Part shown: in pieces, positions 1-12,259 of the stretch
Layout of the letters: each line of letters begins with the position of its first letter
Numbering within the stretch: position 1 is the first letter of the stretch
Source of the DNA: Xiphias gladius
Lineage: Eukaryota; Chordata; Actinopteri; Istiophoriformes; Xiphiidae
DNA length: 64,000 nt
Direction of reading: 5' to 3'
Assembly (NCBI RefSeq): GCF_016859285.1
Contig: NC_053411.1
Location: forward strand, 4,910,316-4,974,315
Notes under the pieces: model-generated
What the model saw: the letters and a program-made list of their open reading frames with translations, nothing else
The model's database searches: none
Told to the model about the DNA's origin: nothing
Program-made: the position numbers and the translations under genes

Positions 1-158
1 AAAGACAGAAACATGAGCCAAAAAACGCCAACTCTCCACGTATACAGAAACTTTATTACAAAAAATATTTTTGCCACAACCCACACAGAAAAGCAAAATA
101 GCAGATTGAAGAAAACGTCATTAATACTCCGGGTTCCAGTTCCCGTTGCTTCCTGGGT

Positions 159-1501
159 CTATCTGCTGGCAGCAGAAATAACACGAGTCTCCACTTCTCT
201 CTCTGATGCAGGCCTCCTGCTTCTTACTGTTTTTGGAAGGAGGCTCAGCGCTGCAGAGTTCAGGTCATCAGAGCCCAGGTTCTAAAAAAAAAGTATTTAG
301 AGTCACACACTGCACAACACACTGTTGTTCAGAAACCAGCACAGAATCTGTAAGGCCCATGCTTCCTGGAGTAAAAATCCCTTTTTCAGGACATCCAAAC
401 AGTTAGTATTTCAGTCGTTTAAGTTATGTTTCAGCATTTGAACGTGCTGCACGTGCGATTATGGTTCAGCATAGTTCAACAAGGGTTATTTTACCTGGTT
501 TCTTTCAAGATGGAATTCTTCATTTGCAGATAAATGACAAAAGACGAAAAGTCTGATTAGTTAAGTATGACTGAGCAGATACAGTGTGGACTTGTCACAA
601 CTTCATACAACGTACAACCCGATGTGTAACAAAAAATACATCAGCTTTACCTTTCTGAAGTTTCCTGATTTTAACGGCCAGAACAATGATGACTACAGTG
701 AGGAAAACAGTCAGACCGGCCAGGATCACACTCATCAGGTTTGTCTCTCCATCAGGCATTTCTACAATAAAAATGATAGATTAAGCTCTGATTTTTCATC
801 TGGTGGCTCTAGTCATGGTTAATGCTGAAATGACACGCCCTATCGTGACATGCACAAGGGAAAAATCTTAAGAGAGAAAAGGAGAACCTTACTTTCAGTC
901 TCAAAATCCACTCCATCTTTAGATTCACTATTATCTGCAAAAATCAGGAGGACTAAATTATTTGACAAGTATTGCTTTCTTGTTTGTCTTAGTGCTGTTT
1001 TCACTCTACTGTGACAATAAATTCTAGATACATTATACTGTAAATATGATGAGGAAAAAGAAAACTCTGAAACAGGTTAGACTTAAATACAATCTTACCT
1101 TGAACATTTAAATGTATTGTATTATTAATGATTATGTTTTTGATGATGTAAAATCCACAGAAATACAGTCCTGAGTCCGATAAATCCACTCGCTTGATTT
1201 TAAGAAAGACAGTGGAGACGTCGGAGCTCATTTCAAATCCTTTTTTAAATCCATCGCAGAATGAAGCTTCGCTATCAGACCCGTACATAGAGGCGATACA
1301 GCTGACCGTTGTTTTCTCATCAAGTCTGGACCAAAATGTGTGAGTTGGCTCCTTGGAAATGTTAGAGCACAGCAGTGTGACTTCCTCACCAGGCTGGACC
1401 TCCAAAGTCTGAGACTGAGACACTGAGACAGAGATCCAGCCTGAAACAAAGAGCAGAGACAAGAAGAGAAATAAAGCTGTTATCGAGGTAAAGTTCCTCA
1501 T
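159..1501 (-). CDS. IgV-domain receptor, tandem copy 1, tail without ITIM
   Basis: Type I membrane protein with one V-type Ig domain, probably a leukocyte receptor. Exon 1 (1099-1501) holds a hydrophobic signal peptide starting [14 protein letters not shown], then a V domain with VTLLC, the FW tryptophan and [10 protein letters not shown], plus two extra cysteines (SCIAS, SFCDGF). It ends at a GTAAG donor. Further exons: 893-934 (acidic stalk), 651-761 (membrane segment [20 protein letters not shown]), about 495-529, and tail 159-281. Phases 1-1-1-0 are consistent; the full product would be about 237 residues. Odd points: at the fourth exon the acceptor AG of the sister copies reads AT, and a substitute AG 12 nt inside would keep frame. 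In the tail both tyrosines are serine (LNSAAL, ISAAS), so no ITIM remains. The exact family (CD300-like or other teleost IgV receptor) is not settled. Confidence 0.75.
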
Positions 1502-1549
1502 TGTGCGTTTAATCGTGTCACTGCCGAGATCGTCTGAACCACCAAGCTC

Positions 1550-1576
1550 TTATAAAGGGGCTTGAAGGGGCGGGGT
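1550..1576 (-). promoter_or_regulatory. Core promoter of IgV copy 1: TATA box and GC box
   Basis: On the sense (minus) strand TTTATAAG lies about 50 bp upstream of the start codon, preceded by a CCCCGCCCC GC box at 1567-1576. The spacing fits a TATA-type promoter with a very short 5' UTR. Confidence 0.6.
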
Positions 1577-3698
1577 GTCTGTTGTTTTTAATCTTGCCCA
1601 TCACACCTACCTGCCATTGTAATGCAATGAAATGTCACATCTGCATCAGATGCTGAGACAAAAGTTGCCACCAAGAACTGCAGAATAATAAGGATCAACT
1701 TCTCAGCGGCTCCCACTGTTTTATACAAGTATCGTCACCTAATCCAACTTTCAACAGTCTGGTAAGACATGAAATATGAGAGGAAAAACAAAGCGAAGGG
1801 ACCTGTGGCATCACACCTTTATGATCGATGCTGTTTTCTATGGATGCATCGTCTGGGTTCATTCTGAAGATGTTCAGTGGGACAGATGTCATGTGTCCAA
1901 TGATCATCCACCAATGAATGGATCCCAGATAATAATGTTGTCAATGGATTAATTCACTCTACATCCTCAAGAAAGTCGTATTCCAAATGTCTGTTTCAAT
2001 CTCCACTTCTTTTAAGCCTTTATAGAAACTTGCAGTTACATGCACCCGTTTTATTTGGCGACATGTTCACCCAGTGGTGCAGTGTTGCTGATGTACCAGT
2101 GGAAGATTGGGAAATTGTTCTCTAACAATTCTAAAAACTAGTCGTATCGTTGTGCCATACAAGTTGTCCTTGGACTATTATTGATAACCATGTGAGTCCA
2201 CAGAGGCTGAACACTGTTGAGTGTGTCTGCGCTGCTCCTGTTATGAGATGTCGAGTCATAAAGTGCGTTTCCACCAAACTCTTTTTTTGCCCATTGTTTA
2301 GTTTGCGCACAGAAAAACTTGAGTGGAAACACAAGAAAGTTGTGAAAAAGTTGAAATGCCGCAAACAAGTTTGTATGATTGGCTGAAGCGGAGAAGGTGG
2401 TGTATCGATAAACACAAAATACGACAAAGTGCGAAGGCGAATGACTTAGTGAATAAATCACGAAGCACATTAAGCGGGAAATTTAAAGGTTACTCATCAC
2501 GGAAGAGATGAAAAATAGTGGCAGAAGAAAACATCCGGTGTGTGCGGACTGATGAGGAGACTGTAACGTTCCTCAAAGGAACATGAAACAAAGATAAATA
2601 CAATATTTCCATCATGTTTTCTACGCGGTTTTCCGTTGTTGGAAATTTGATTGACACTTTTTAAATTTCGTCATCTGCAAAGGCTTAATGGCATCTGACT
2701 GGAGAATTTACGGCACCAAGTGTTCATCTTGAAGCCCCCAACTCTTAACATTCACATAACAGTAATGAACGGAAATGCAGATGAATCAGCAGTGTTTTCA
2801 GATTTTCTGGAACTTTGGTTAAAATTTGTTTCACATTGGGATGGACACATGACTATGGAGAGATGTTTTATATTAGTACGGTGGCAATGTTTGTCATTAT
2901 TTTATCTCGCTGTTTGTGATCTTGATTATGAGAATACTTGTGGCTTATTTCAGCTTACTGATGTCGTGTGCGAAGGTAAAGTAGTTATGTTTGCGTGAAG
3001 CGATGAAGAGTGCAGTGATTTAACAATGTCAGAAGAGACTGATAAACACTTTCTGAGGGAGCAGTATTCCTGTTTTGTGGGAACAGCAAGTCCTCTGATG
3101 TTTGCGGTCATGGCTGATGTCTTCCTGTGGAGGACGTATTCAGTGCTTGTCAACACAGGTTACTGGTTTATCCTATTGTTATTTTTTTTCTTCCATTATT
3201 TTCCCAAAAAGTCGAAATACAGCAGCCAGTTTAATTTGTCCTGAACAACAGGTTAGTCTTCACTGCTTCCTTTTACACTTTCCTTCAGATCTTTGATGTT
3301 AGAGGCCTCATGATTTTCCCCTCGGTTGTTGTCAGACCAAACTGTGCTGTCTCTTCCTGTCAAACAAGTGATGTGAACCTCACTCACTCCACCCCCCACA
3401 GACCATTTCATTCTCCCTATAAATAAGTTTGACAGTCATCAGTGTCCTTTCTGACTCCTCCTCTATCACACATCAAGCATTCACAGCAGAAAAAACTACA
3501 ACGACAGAGAATTTGACCGAGAGAGAGACAGGAAGAAATGTGAAAAACAACACGGCCGCAATATAGAAATATTATTCAAAATTTATTTTTTGGCATTGAG
3601 TCCTCCCACTCACTACCCACACACAAAAACACATTAGCAGATGAATATGACAAAGAATCAGTCCCACTGTGAGCTGCTGTTCCAGTAGTTTCCTGAGT
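1577..3698. other. Intergenic part of the tandem unit, no gene seen
   Basis: Short open frames here and in the second copy (about 5,729-7,849) are nearly identical because the unit is duplicated, so their conservation is no sign of coding. None carries a domain that I recognise. An imperfect inverted repeat (GCGTTTCCACC near 2,270; GAGTGGAAACAC near 2,320) suggests an old mobile element of unknown type. Confidence 0.5.
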
Positions 3699-5653
3699 CT
3701 ATCTGGTGGCAGCGTACACAACATTTGGCTCCAGCTCTCTCTCTGATGCAGTCTTAAGGTTTCTTTTCGGTTTTGGATGGAAACTTAGAGCCGCGTAGTT
3801 CAGGTCCTCTGAGCCCAGATTCTGTAAATCAGAGTATTTGGAGTCACATTTGCCAAAAAAATCTGTATAACTGTTGAATTTGTGGGTTGCACCAAAATGG
3901 AATCATTTAGACAAAGATATTTGGACTTGGAATCGTAGTTTAGTTAAATCTAATTTAAATGTAACCAGACTTTTAATGTAATTGCTGTACAGTTCAAAAC
4001 TGTAAAACTCAGCTTAACGATTGAAAGTAATGATGGATATTATTTCAAACCACCTTAAGATTTAGGCCAGATTGACTGACAAAAGCTCATTAACAGAAAC
4101 AAAATTGCTATGACTGACAGTGGTCTTATGAATTTTAAAATTTCTAGTTTTCATTTGTTTGTAGTTTGTATCTGTACTTCAGAGACTATACGCATCCAGC
4201 TAGTATGGTTGTATCGGAATGGCAGAGCAGTTCAGTTTTCTCTTTGTTGACAAAAGTATCTTCTGGTTGAGCTGATGGAGCATTTTCATGTTTGGGAAGA
4301 AGGCAGAAAGAACATCTACAACTGGCGTTTTCCTCACGTTCTGAGTAAGCCTAATCATGAAATTTGCTCAAACAAGCAGTGATTCCTCAAGTCAGTGAAG
4401 TTCATCTGTCAGTTTAACATTTGAAGAAATCAGTTCAAATTCGAGTTTAAAAATGTGAATTAACAGGGCTAATGTTAACTGAGGGTAAAGAGTAGCATCG
4501 TGACTGCCTGCTTGCCGGAACTTGCTGTTTGATGCCTGTCGCAGCACGATGGGACAAAGATCATTAACAGACCAATCATCCCGGCTAAATGCAACTTTTA
4601 GCTCATAACGTATAGTTCATAGAATTTAAAAATGGCTTTACCTTGTTTCTTTCTGGCTGTGGTTCTGCAGTCACAGCTACACGACAAAAGATGAAAAGTC
4701 TGATTAGTTAATTATTACTGACCGTATACTTTGCTTTGGATTTATCCATCATGTTGACACAATTTACAAGACCATGCACAACAGATTATACATCAGCTTT
4801 ACCTTTCTGAAGTTTCCTGATTTTAACGGCCAGAACAATGATGACTACAGTGAGGAAAACAGTCAGACCGACCAGGATCACACTCATCAGGTTTGTCTCT
4901 CCATCAGGCATTTCTACAATAAAAATGATAGATTAAGCTCTGATTTTTCATCTGGTGGCTCTAGTCATGGTTAATGCTGAAATGACACGCCCTATCGTGA
5001 CATGCACAAGGGAAAAATCTTAAGAGAGAAAAGGAGAACCTTACTTTCAGTCTCAAAATCCACTCCATCTTTAGATTCACTATTATCTGCAAAAATCAGG
5101 AGGACTAAATTATTTGACAAGTATTGCTTTCTTGTTTGTCTTAGTGCTGTTTTCACTCTACTGTGACAATAAATTCTAGATACATTATACTGTAAATATG
5201 ATGAGGAAAAAGAAAACTCTGAAACAGGTTAGACTTAAATACAATCTTACCTTGAACATTTAAATGTATTGTATTATTAATGATTATGTTTTTGATGATG
5301 TAAAATCCACAGAAATACAGTCCTGAGTCAGATAAATCCACTCGCTTGATTTTAAGAAAGACAGTGGAGACGTCGGAGCTCATTTCAAATCCTTTTTTAA
5401 ATCCATCGCAGAATGAAGCTTCGCTATCAGACCTGTACATAGAGGCGATACAGCTGACCGTTCTTTTATCATCAAGTCTGGTCCAAAATGTGTGAGTTGG
5501 CTCCTTGGAAATGTTAGAGCACAGCAGTGTGACTTCCTCACCAGGCTGGACCTCCAAAGTCTGAGACTGAGACACTGAGACAGAGATCCAGCCTGAAACA
5601 AAGAGCAGAGACAAGAAGAGAAATAAAGCTGTTATCGAGGTAAAGTTCCTCAT
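3699..5653 (-). CDS. IgV-domain inhibitory receptor, tandem copy 2 (ITIM)
   Basis: Second copy of the IgV receptor. Exons: signal plus V domain 5251-5653; stalk 5045-5086; membrane 4803-4913; short linker 4642-4676 (acceptor GTGTAG, donor GTAAAG); tail 3699-3821. Joined lengths 403+42+111+35+123 nt give 237 residues and a stop. The tail reads [18 protein letters not shown] and ends [14 protein letters not shown] fits the ITIM pattern and would be expected to recruit SH2 phosphatases; VVYAAT has threonine at +3 and is only ITIM-like. The V domain is almost identical to copy 1, with a few replacements such as SRLDEK to TRLDDK. Its large intron between linker and tail (about 3,822-4,641) has no further exon that I can see. 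Coding prediction is strong; ligand and name unknown. Confidence 0.82.
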
Positions 5654-5701
5654 TGTGCGTTTAATCGTGTCACTGCCGAGATCGTCTGAACCACCAAGCT
5701 C

Positions 5702-5728
5702 TTATAAAGGGGCTTGAAGGGGCGGGGT
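5702..5728 (-). promoter_or_regulatory. Core promoter of IgV copy 2
   Basis: Same TATA box (5702-5708) and GC box (about 5719-5728) as in copy 1, at the same distance from the start at 5653. Confidence 0.6.
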
Positions 5729-7849
5729 GTCTGTTGTTTTTAATCTTGCCCATCACACCTACCTGCCAGTGTAATGCAATGAAATGTCATATCTGCATCA
5801 GATGCTGAGACAAAAGTTGCCACCAAGAACTGCAGAATCATAAGGATCAACTTCTCAGCGGCTCCCACTGTTTTATACAAGTATCGTCACCTAATCCAAC
5901 TTTCAACAGTCTGGTAAGACATGAAATATGAGAGGAAAAACAAAGCGAAGGGACCTGTGGCATCACACTCTTATGATCGATGCTGTTTTCTATGGATGCA
6001 TCGTCTGGGTTCATTCTGAAGATGTTCAGTGGGACAGATGTCATGTGTCCAATGATCATCCACCAATGAATGGATCCCAGATAATAATGTTGTCAATGGA
6101 TTCATTCACTCTACATCCTCAAGAAAGTCGTATTCCAAATGTCTGTTTCAATCTCCACTTCTTTTAAGCCTTTATAGAAACTTGCAGTTACATGCACCCG
6201 TTTTATTTGGCGACATGTTCACCCAGTGGTGCAGTGTTGCTGATGTACCAGCGGAAGATTGGGAAGTTGTTCTCTAACAATTCTAAAAACTAGTCGTATC
6301 GTTGTGCCATACAAGTTGTCCTTGGACTATTATTGATAACCATGTGAGTCCACAGAGGCTGAACACTGTTGAGTGTGTCTGCGCTGCTCCTGTTATGAGA
6401 TGTCGAGTCATAAAGTGCGTTTCCACCAAACTCTTTTTTTGCCCATTGTTTAGTTTGCGCACAGAAAAACTTGAGTGGAAACACAAGAAAGTTGTGAAAA
6501 AGTTGAAATGCATAAACAAGTTTGTATGATTGGCCGAAGCGGAGAAGGTGGTGTATCGATAAACACAAAATACGACAAAGTGCGAAGGCGAATGACTTAG
6601 TGAATAAATCACGAAGCACATTAAGCGGGAAATTTAAAGGTTACTCATCACGGAAGAGATGAAAAATAGTGGCAGAAGAAAACATCCGGTGTGTGCGGAC
6701 TGATGAGGAGACTGTAACGTTCCTCAAAGGAACATGAAACAAAGATAAATACAATATTTCCATCATGTTTTCTACGCTGTTTTCCGTTGTTGGAAATTTG
6801 ATTGACACTTTTTAAATTTCGTCATCTGCAAAGGCTTAATGGCATCTGACTGGAGAATTTACGGCACCAAGTGTTCATCTTGAAGCCCCCAACTCTTAAC
6901 ATTCACATAACAGTAATGAACGGAAATGCAGATGAATCAGCAGTGTTTTCAGATTTTCTGGAACTTTGGTTAAAATTTGTTTCACATTGGGATGGACACA
7001 TGACTATGGAGAGATGTTTTATATTAGTACGGTGGCAATGTTTGTCATTATTTTATCTCGCTGTTTGTGATCTTGATTATGAGAATACTTGTGGCTTATT
7101 TCAGCTTACTGATGTCGTGTGCGAAGGTAAAGTAGTTATGTTTGCGTGAAGCGATGAAGAGTGCAGTGATTTAACAATGTCAGAAGAGACTGATAAACAC
7201 TTTCTGAGGGAGCAGTATTCCTGTTTTGTGGGAACAGCAAGTCCTCTGATGTTTGCGGTCATGGCTGATGTCTTCCTGTGGAGGACGTATTCAGTGCTTG
7301 TCAACACAGGTTACTGGTTTATCCTATTGTTATTTTTTTTCTTCCATTATTTTCCCAAAAAGTCGAAATACAGCAGCCAGTTTAATTTGTCCTGAACAAC
7401 AGGTTAGTCTTCACTGCTTCCTTTTACACTTTCCTTCAGATCTTTGATGTTAGAGGCCTCATGATTTTCCCCTCGGTTGTTGTCAGACCAAACTGTGCTG
7501 TCTCTTCCTGTCAAACAAGTGATGTGAACCTCACTCACTCCACCCCCCACAGACCATTTCATTCTCCCTATAAATAAGTTTGACAGTCATCAGTGTCCTT
7601 TCTGACTCCTCCTCTATCACACATCAAGCATTCACAGCAGAAAAAACTACAACGACAGAGAATTTGACCGAGAGAGAGACAGGAAGAAATGTGAAAAACA
7701 ACACGGCCGCAATATAGAAATATTATTCAAAATTTATTTTTTGGCATTGAGTCCTCCCACTCACTACCCACACACAAAAACACATTAGCAGATGAATATG
7801 ACAAAGAATCAGTCCCACTGTGAGCTGCTGTTCCAGTAGTTTCCTGAGT

Positions 7850-9804
7850 CTATCTGGTGGCAGCGTACACAACATTTGGCTCCAGCTCTCTCTCTGATGC
7901 AGTCTTAAGGTTTCTTTTCGGTTTTGGATGGAAACTTAGAGCCGCGTAGTTCAGGTCCTCTGAGCCCAGATTCTGTAAATCAGAGTATTTGGAGTCACAT
8001 TTGCCAAAAAAATCTGTATAACTGTTGAATTTGTGGGTTGCACCAAAATGGAATCATTTACACAAAGATATTTGGACTTGGAATCGTAGTTTAGTTAAAT
8101 CTAATTTAAATGTAACCAGACTTTTAATGTAATTGCTGTACAGTTCAAAACTGTAAAACTCAGCTTAACGATTGAAAGTAATGATGGATATTATTTCAAA
8201 CCACCTTAAGATTTAGGCCAGATTGACTGACAAAAGCTCATTAACAGAAACAAAATTGCTATGACTGACAGTGGTCTTATGAATTTTAAAATTTCTAGTT
8301 TTCATTTGTTTGTAGTTTGTATCTGTACTTCAGAGACTATACGCATCCAGCTAGTATGGTTGTATCGGAATGGCAGAGCAGTTCAGTTTTCTCTTTGTTG
8401 ACAAAAGTATCTTCTGGTTGAGCTGATGGAGCATTTTCATGTTTGGGAAGAAGGCAGAAAGAACATCTACAACTGGCGTTTTCCTCACGTTCTGAGTAAG
8501 CCTAATCATGAAATTTGCTCAAACAAGCAGTGATTCCTCAAGTCAGTGAAGTTCATCTGTCAGTTTAACATTTGAAGAAATCAGTTCAAATTCGAGTTTA
8601 AAAATGTGAATTAACAGGGCTAATGTTAACTGAGGGTAAAGAGTAGCATCGTGACTGCCTGCTTGCCGGAACTTGCTGTTTGATGCCTGTCGCAGCACGA
8701 TGGGACAAAGATCATTAACAGACCAATCATCCCGGCTAAATGCAACTTTTAGCTCATAACGTATAGTTCATAGAATTTAAAAATGGCTTTACCTTGTTTC
8801 TTTCTGGCTGTGGTTCTGCAGTCACAGCTACACGACAAAAGATGAAAAGTCTGATTAGTTAATTATTACTGACCGTATACTTTGCTTTGGATTTATCCAT
8901 CATGTTGACACAATTTACAAGACCATGCACAACAGATTATACATCAGCTTTACCTTTCTGAAGTTTCCTGATTTTAACGGCCAGAACAATGATGACTACA
9001 GTGAGGAAAACAGTCAGACCGGCCAGGATCACACTCATCAGGTTTGTCTCTCCATCAGGCATTTCTACAATAAAAATGATAGATTAAGCTCTGATTTTTC
9101 ATCTGGTGGCTCTAGTCATGGTTAATGCTGAAATGACACGCCCTATCGTGACATGCACAAGGGAAAAATCTTAAGAGAGAAAAGGAGAACCTTACTTTCA
9201 GTCTCAAAATCCACTCCTTCTTTAGATTCACTATTATCTGCAAAAATCACGAGGACTAAATTATTTGACAAGTATTGCTTTCTTGTTTGTCTTAGTGCTG
9301 TTTTCACTCTACTGTGACAATAAATTCTAGATACATTATATTGTAAATATGATGAGGAAAAAGAAAACTCTGAAACAGGTTAGACTTAAATACAATCTTA
9401 CCTTGAACATTTAAATGTATTGTATTATTAATGATTATGTTTTTGATGATGTAAAATCCACAGAAATACAGTCCTGAGTCAGATAAATCCACTCGCTTGA
9501 TTTTAAGAAAGACAGTGGAGACGTCGGAGCTCATTTCAAATCCTTTTTTAAATCCATCGCAGAATGAAGCTTCGCTATCAGACCTGTACATAGAGGCGAT
9601 ACAGCTGACCGTTCTTTTATCATCAAGTCTGGACCAAAATGTGTGAGTTGGCTTCTTGGAAATGTTAGAGCACAACAGTGTGACTTCCTCACCAGGCTGG
9701 ACCTCCAAAGTCTGAGACTGAGACACTGAGACAGAGATCCAGCCTGAAACAAAGAGCAGAAACAAGAAGAGAAACAAAGCTGTTATCGAGGTAAAGTTCC
9801 TCAT
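7850..9804 (-). CDS. IgV-domain inhibitory receptor, tandem copy 3 (ITIM)
   Basis: Third copy, displaced 4,151 bp from copy 2 with the same five exons: 9402-9804, 9196-9237, 8954-9064, 8793-8827 and 7850-7972. All splice sites that I could read are GT-AG. The tail is the same as copy 2 where compared, with LNYAAL as a canonical ITIM and a terminal NVVYAATR. The V domain differs from copy 2 by few residues, for example SLLF to FLLF in the signal peptide and SKEPTH to SKKPTH near the first framework. The open frame and intact splice sites argue for a working gene. Its 5' flank is shared with the other copies up to about 10,840, where the array stops. Confidence 0.82.
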
Positions 9805-9852
9805 TGTGCGTTTAATCGTGTCACTGCCGAGATCGTCTGAACCACCAAGCTC

Positions 9853-9879
9853 TTATAAAGGGGCTTGAAGGGGCGGGGT
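9853..9879 (-). promoter_or_regulatory. Core promoter of IgV copy 3
   Basis: TATA box (9853-9859) and GC box (about 9870-9879), unchanged from the other two copies, upstream of the start at 9804. All three genes should therefore share transcriptional control. Confidence 0.6.
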
Positions 9880-10840
9880 GTCTGTAGTTTTTAATCTTGC
9901 CCATCACACCTACCGGCCAGTGTAATGCAATGAAATGTCATATCTGCATCAGATGCTGAGACAAAAGTTGTCACCAAGAACTGCAGAATCATAAGGATCA
10001 ACTTCTCAGCAGCTCCCACTGTTTTATACAAGTATCGTCACCTAATCCAACTTTCAACAGTCTGGTAAGACATGAAATATGAGAGGAAAAACAAAGCGAA
10101 GGGACCTGTGGCATCACACCTTTATGATCGATGCTGTTTTCTATGGATGCATCGTCTGGGTTCATTCTGAAGATGTTCAGTGGGACAGATGTCATGTGTC
10201 CAATGATCATCCACCAATGAATGGATCCCAGATAATAATGTTGTCAATGGATTCATTCACTCTACATCCTCAAGAAAGTCGTATTCCAAATGTCTGTTTC
10301 AATCTCCACTTCTTTTAGGCCTTTATAGGAACTTGCAGTTACATGCATCTGTTTTATTTGGCAACATGTTCACCCAGTGGTGCACTGTTGCTGATGTACC
10401 AGCGGAAGATTGGGAAGTTGTTCTCTAACAATTCTAAAAACTAGTCGTATCGTTGTGCCATACAAGTTGTCCTTGGACTATTATTGATAACCATGTGAGT
10501 CCACAGAGGCTGAACACTGTTGAGTGTGTCTGCGCTGCTCCTGTTATGAGATGTCGAGTCATAAAGTGCGTTTCCACCAAACTCTTTTTTCGCCCATTGT
10601 TTAGTTTGCGCACAGGAAAACTTGGGTGGAAACACAAGAAAGTTGTGAAAAAGTTGAAATGCCGCAAACAAGTTTGTATGATTGGCTGAAGCGGCGAAGG
10701 TGGTGTATCGATAAACACAAAATACGACAAAGTGCGAAGGTGAATGACTTAGTGAATAAATCACGAAGCACATTAAGCGGGAAATTTGAACGTTACTCAT
10801 CACGGAAGAGATGAAAAATAGTGGCTGAAGAAAACATCAG

Positions 10841-12179
10841 GTGACTTCTTCACCGGCTGTATCAGATACAATTTGAGATATAATATGCCTCAAAGAATTT
10901 CAGACCAGAATCTTTAGAGATTCGATCAGATTTTTAGAGCCGTCAAGGAAGGTATTCTCACCTACTTTGTAACAGTCTAGTACAGCAGCTCAGACAGTCA
11001 GACATCCAAAATCAAGTTCTAAGTTTATTGTCATTTATCCATATACAAGCATACAGTTGAAATAAATTTTGTTCTTCTGTGGGACCCGAGGTACAAAAAC
11101 ACATAACGTGGCCGACAATATTACAAACAGAACAATCAACAAAATCAGAAAGTCTTTGAGAAGGACATCATAAATACTGTACTTGATAATAATATTAAAA
11201 AATGCCAAATAAATGAGCTACAAAACTAAGAGAAGTATGATTACAAACAGCAGCAGCACTTCCCATTTCAGTCTCCTTATGAAGTGTAGCGGTTGCTGGA
11301 CTCTCTTTGCAAGAGAGGCAGTGTTGGAGGAGTATGCAAGGTTGTCACTGCTATGCAGCCCATGACACTAGGCGCTCCTAGCTTTCTCCACAGTGGAGAC
11401 TACTTTCAGTAGTGTATGGTCAATCAGCTTCTCCCTGCAGTGCATAAACATCTCTTTTGCCTTGTACACATTCTACAAGACAAAAGAGGCCCCACAGAAG
11501 AACAAGAAGAAGAACGAGGGAGGTGTTGATCTACTACCCACAGCTTCCGCTACTGTACACACAGGAGCCACTGCTTATGTGCACACCGCCATTCTCCCTC
11601 TTCTTGTGTGATCAATTGATTCTCCTAGATCAAAGTCTCCCCCTCTAATCAACTGTACAATAAAGTTACCCTATAACCAAAAGGGCAGGTAAAATCACAT
11701 CTGTCTCCTGCTCACTACATTGCAGCTTGTCCCCTCTAGAAGGCACCACATAACTCCGTCTGCCAGAATACATACATACTCTGAACTCCACTTCTGAAAT
11801 CCAGCATTTGCTAGAATGTGTTACTTGAGTATTCAAAATTTCTTAAAAAAAACCCAGTGGATCGAGTGTGTGTTATACACTGTGTATGATGTTACTGATG
11901 CTGTGAGGTAGCTAAGCTAACAATCTGTAACAAAAACGAATTCCACCAAACTCGTCCATGTGATCAAATCACTTAAATGTTCAGTAATTTAAAAAAATCC
12001 ATTTGTATCAGATAACATAAGATAAATAACAAATGAATAGATTAATTGAAATTGCAGTAAATCAAAGTAAATCAAATACTTTTTGAAGACCTCCAGCAGC
12101 AAGGTAGAGCCAAACTAATTCATTTCCTTTTCCGGCCAAGACGATGTGTAAAGTGTCACACAGCTTGACCCTCTTAGCA
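10841..12179. other. Intergenic, no gene seen
   Basis: Beyond the array edge the sequence is unique in this window. I see no conserved coding frame and no structural RNA. It separates the minus-strand IgV genes from the plus-strand NITR, with both promoter regions facing this interval. Confidence 0.5.
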
Positions 12180-12190
12180 GCCAATCAAAT
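12180..12190 (+). promoter_or_regulatory. CCAAT box of the plus-strand NITR
   Basis: GCCAATCAAAT lies 70-80 bp before the start at 12,260. It matches, in the same orientation relative to the gene, the boxes found upstream of the minus-strand NITRs. Confidence 0.6.
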
Positions 12191-12259
12191 GTAACCTAAT
12201 TTTTAAGCTGTTGTCTGCTCTATTGTGCAAAACATTCAGCTCCCAAGACCTCAGAGAAA

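Larger units (their letters stand above)
641..10840. repeat. Tandem array of a 4.15-kb unit (2 full units and a partial third)
   Basis: Positions 641-4793, 4794-8945 and 8946-about 10,840 align almost base for base with offsets of 4,152 and 4,151. The left limit lies in the intron next to the membrane exon of IgV copy 1: upstream of it the tail region differs clearly. The right limit lies about 1 kb upstream of IgV copy 3. The pattern fits unequal crossing-over between two older genes with different tails. Small differences show that the copies are recent but not identical. Confidence 0.9.

Noticed and set aside
2510-2590. A short TDEETVTFLK motif resembling the Myb/SANT-type domain of Harbinger-like elements
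   Set aside because: Only about ten residues match and the frame ends at once; too little to call an element.
2720-2998. 92-codon frame conserved with 6,871-7,149
   Set aside because: Identity comes from the recent tandem duplication; there is no domain, signal or splice context.
641-10840. Repeated units as a CRISPR-like or satellite array
   Set aside because: The units are 4.15 kb and contain complete multi-exon genes: ordinary gene duplication.
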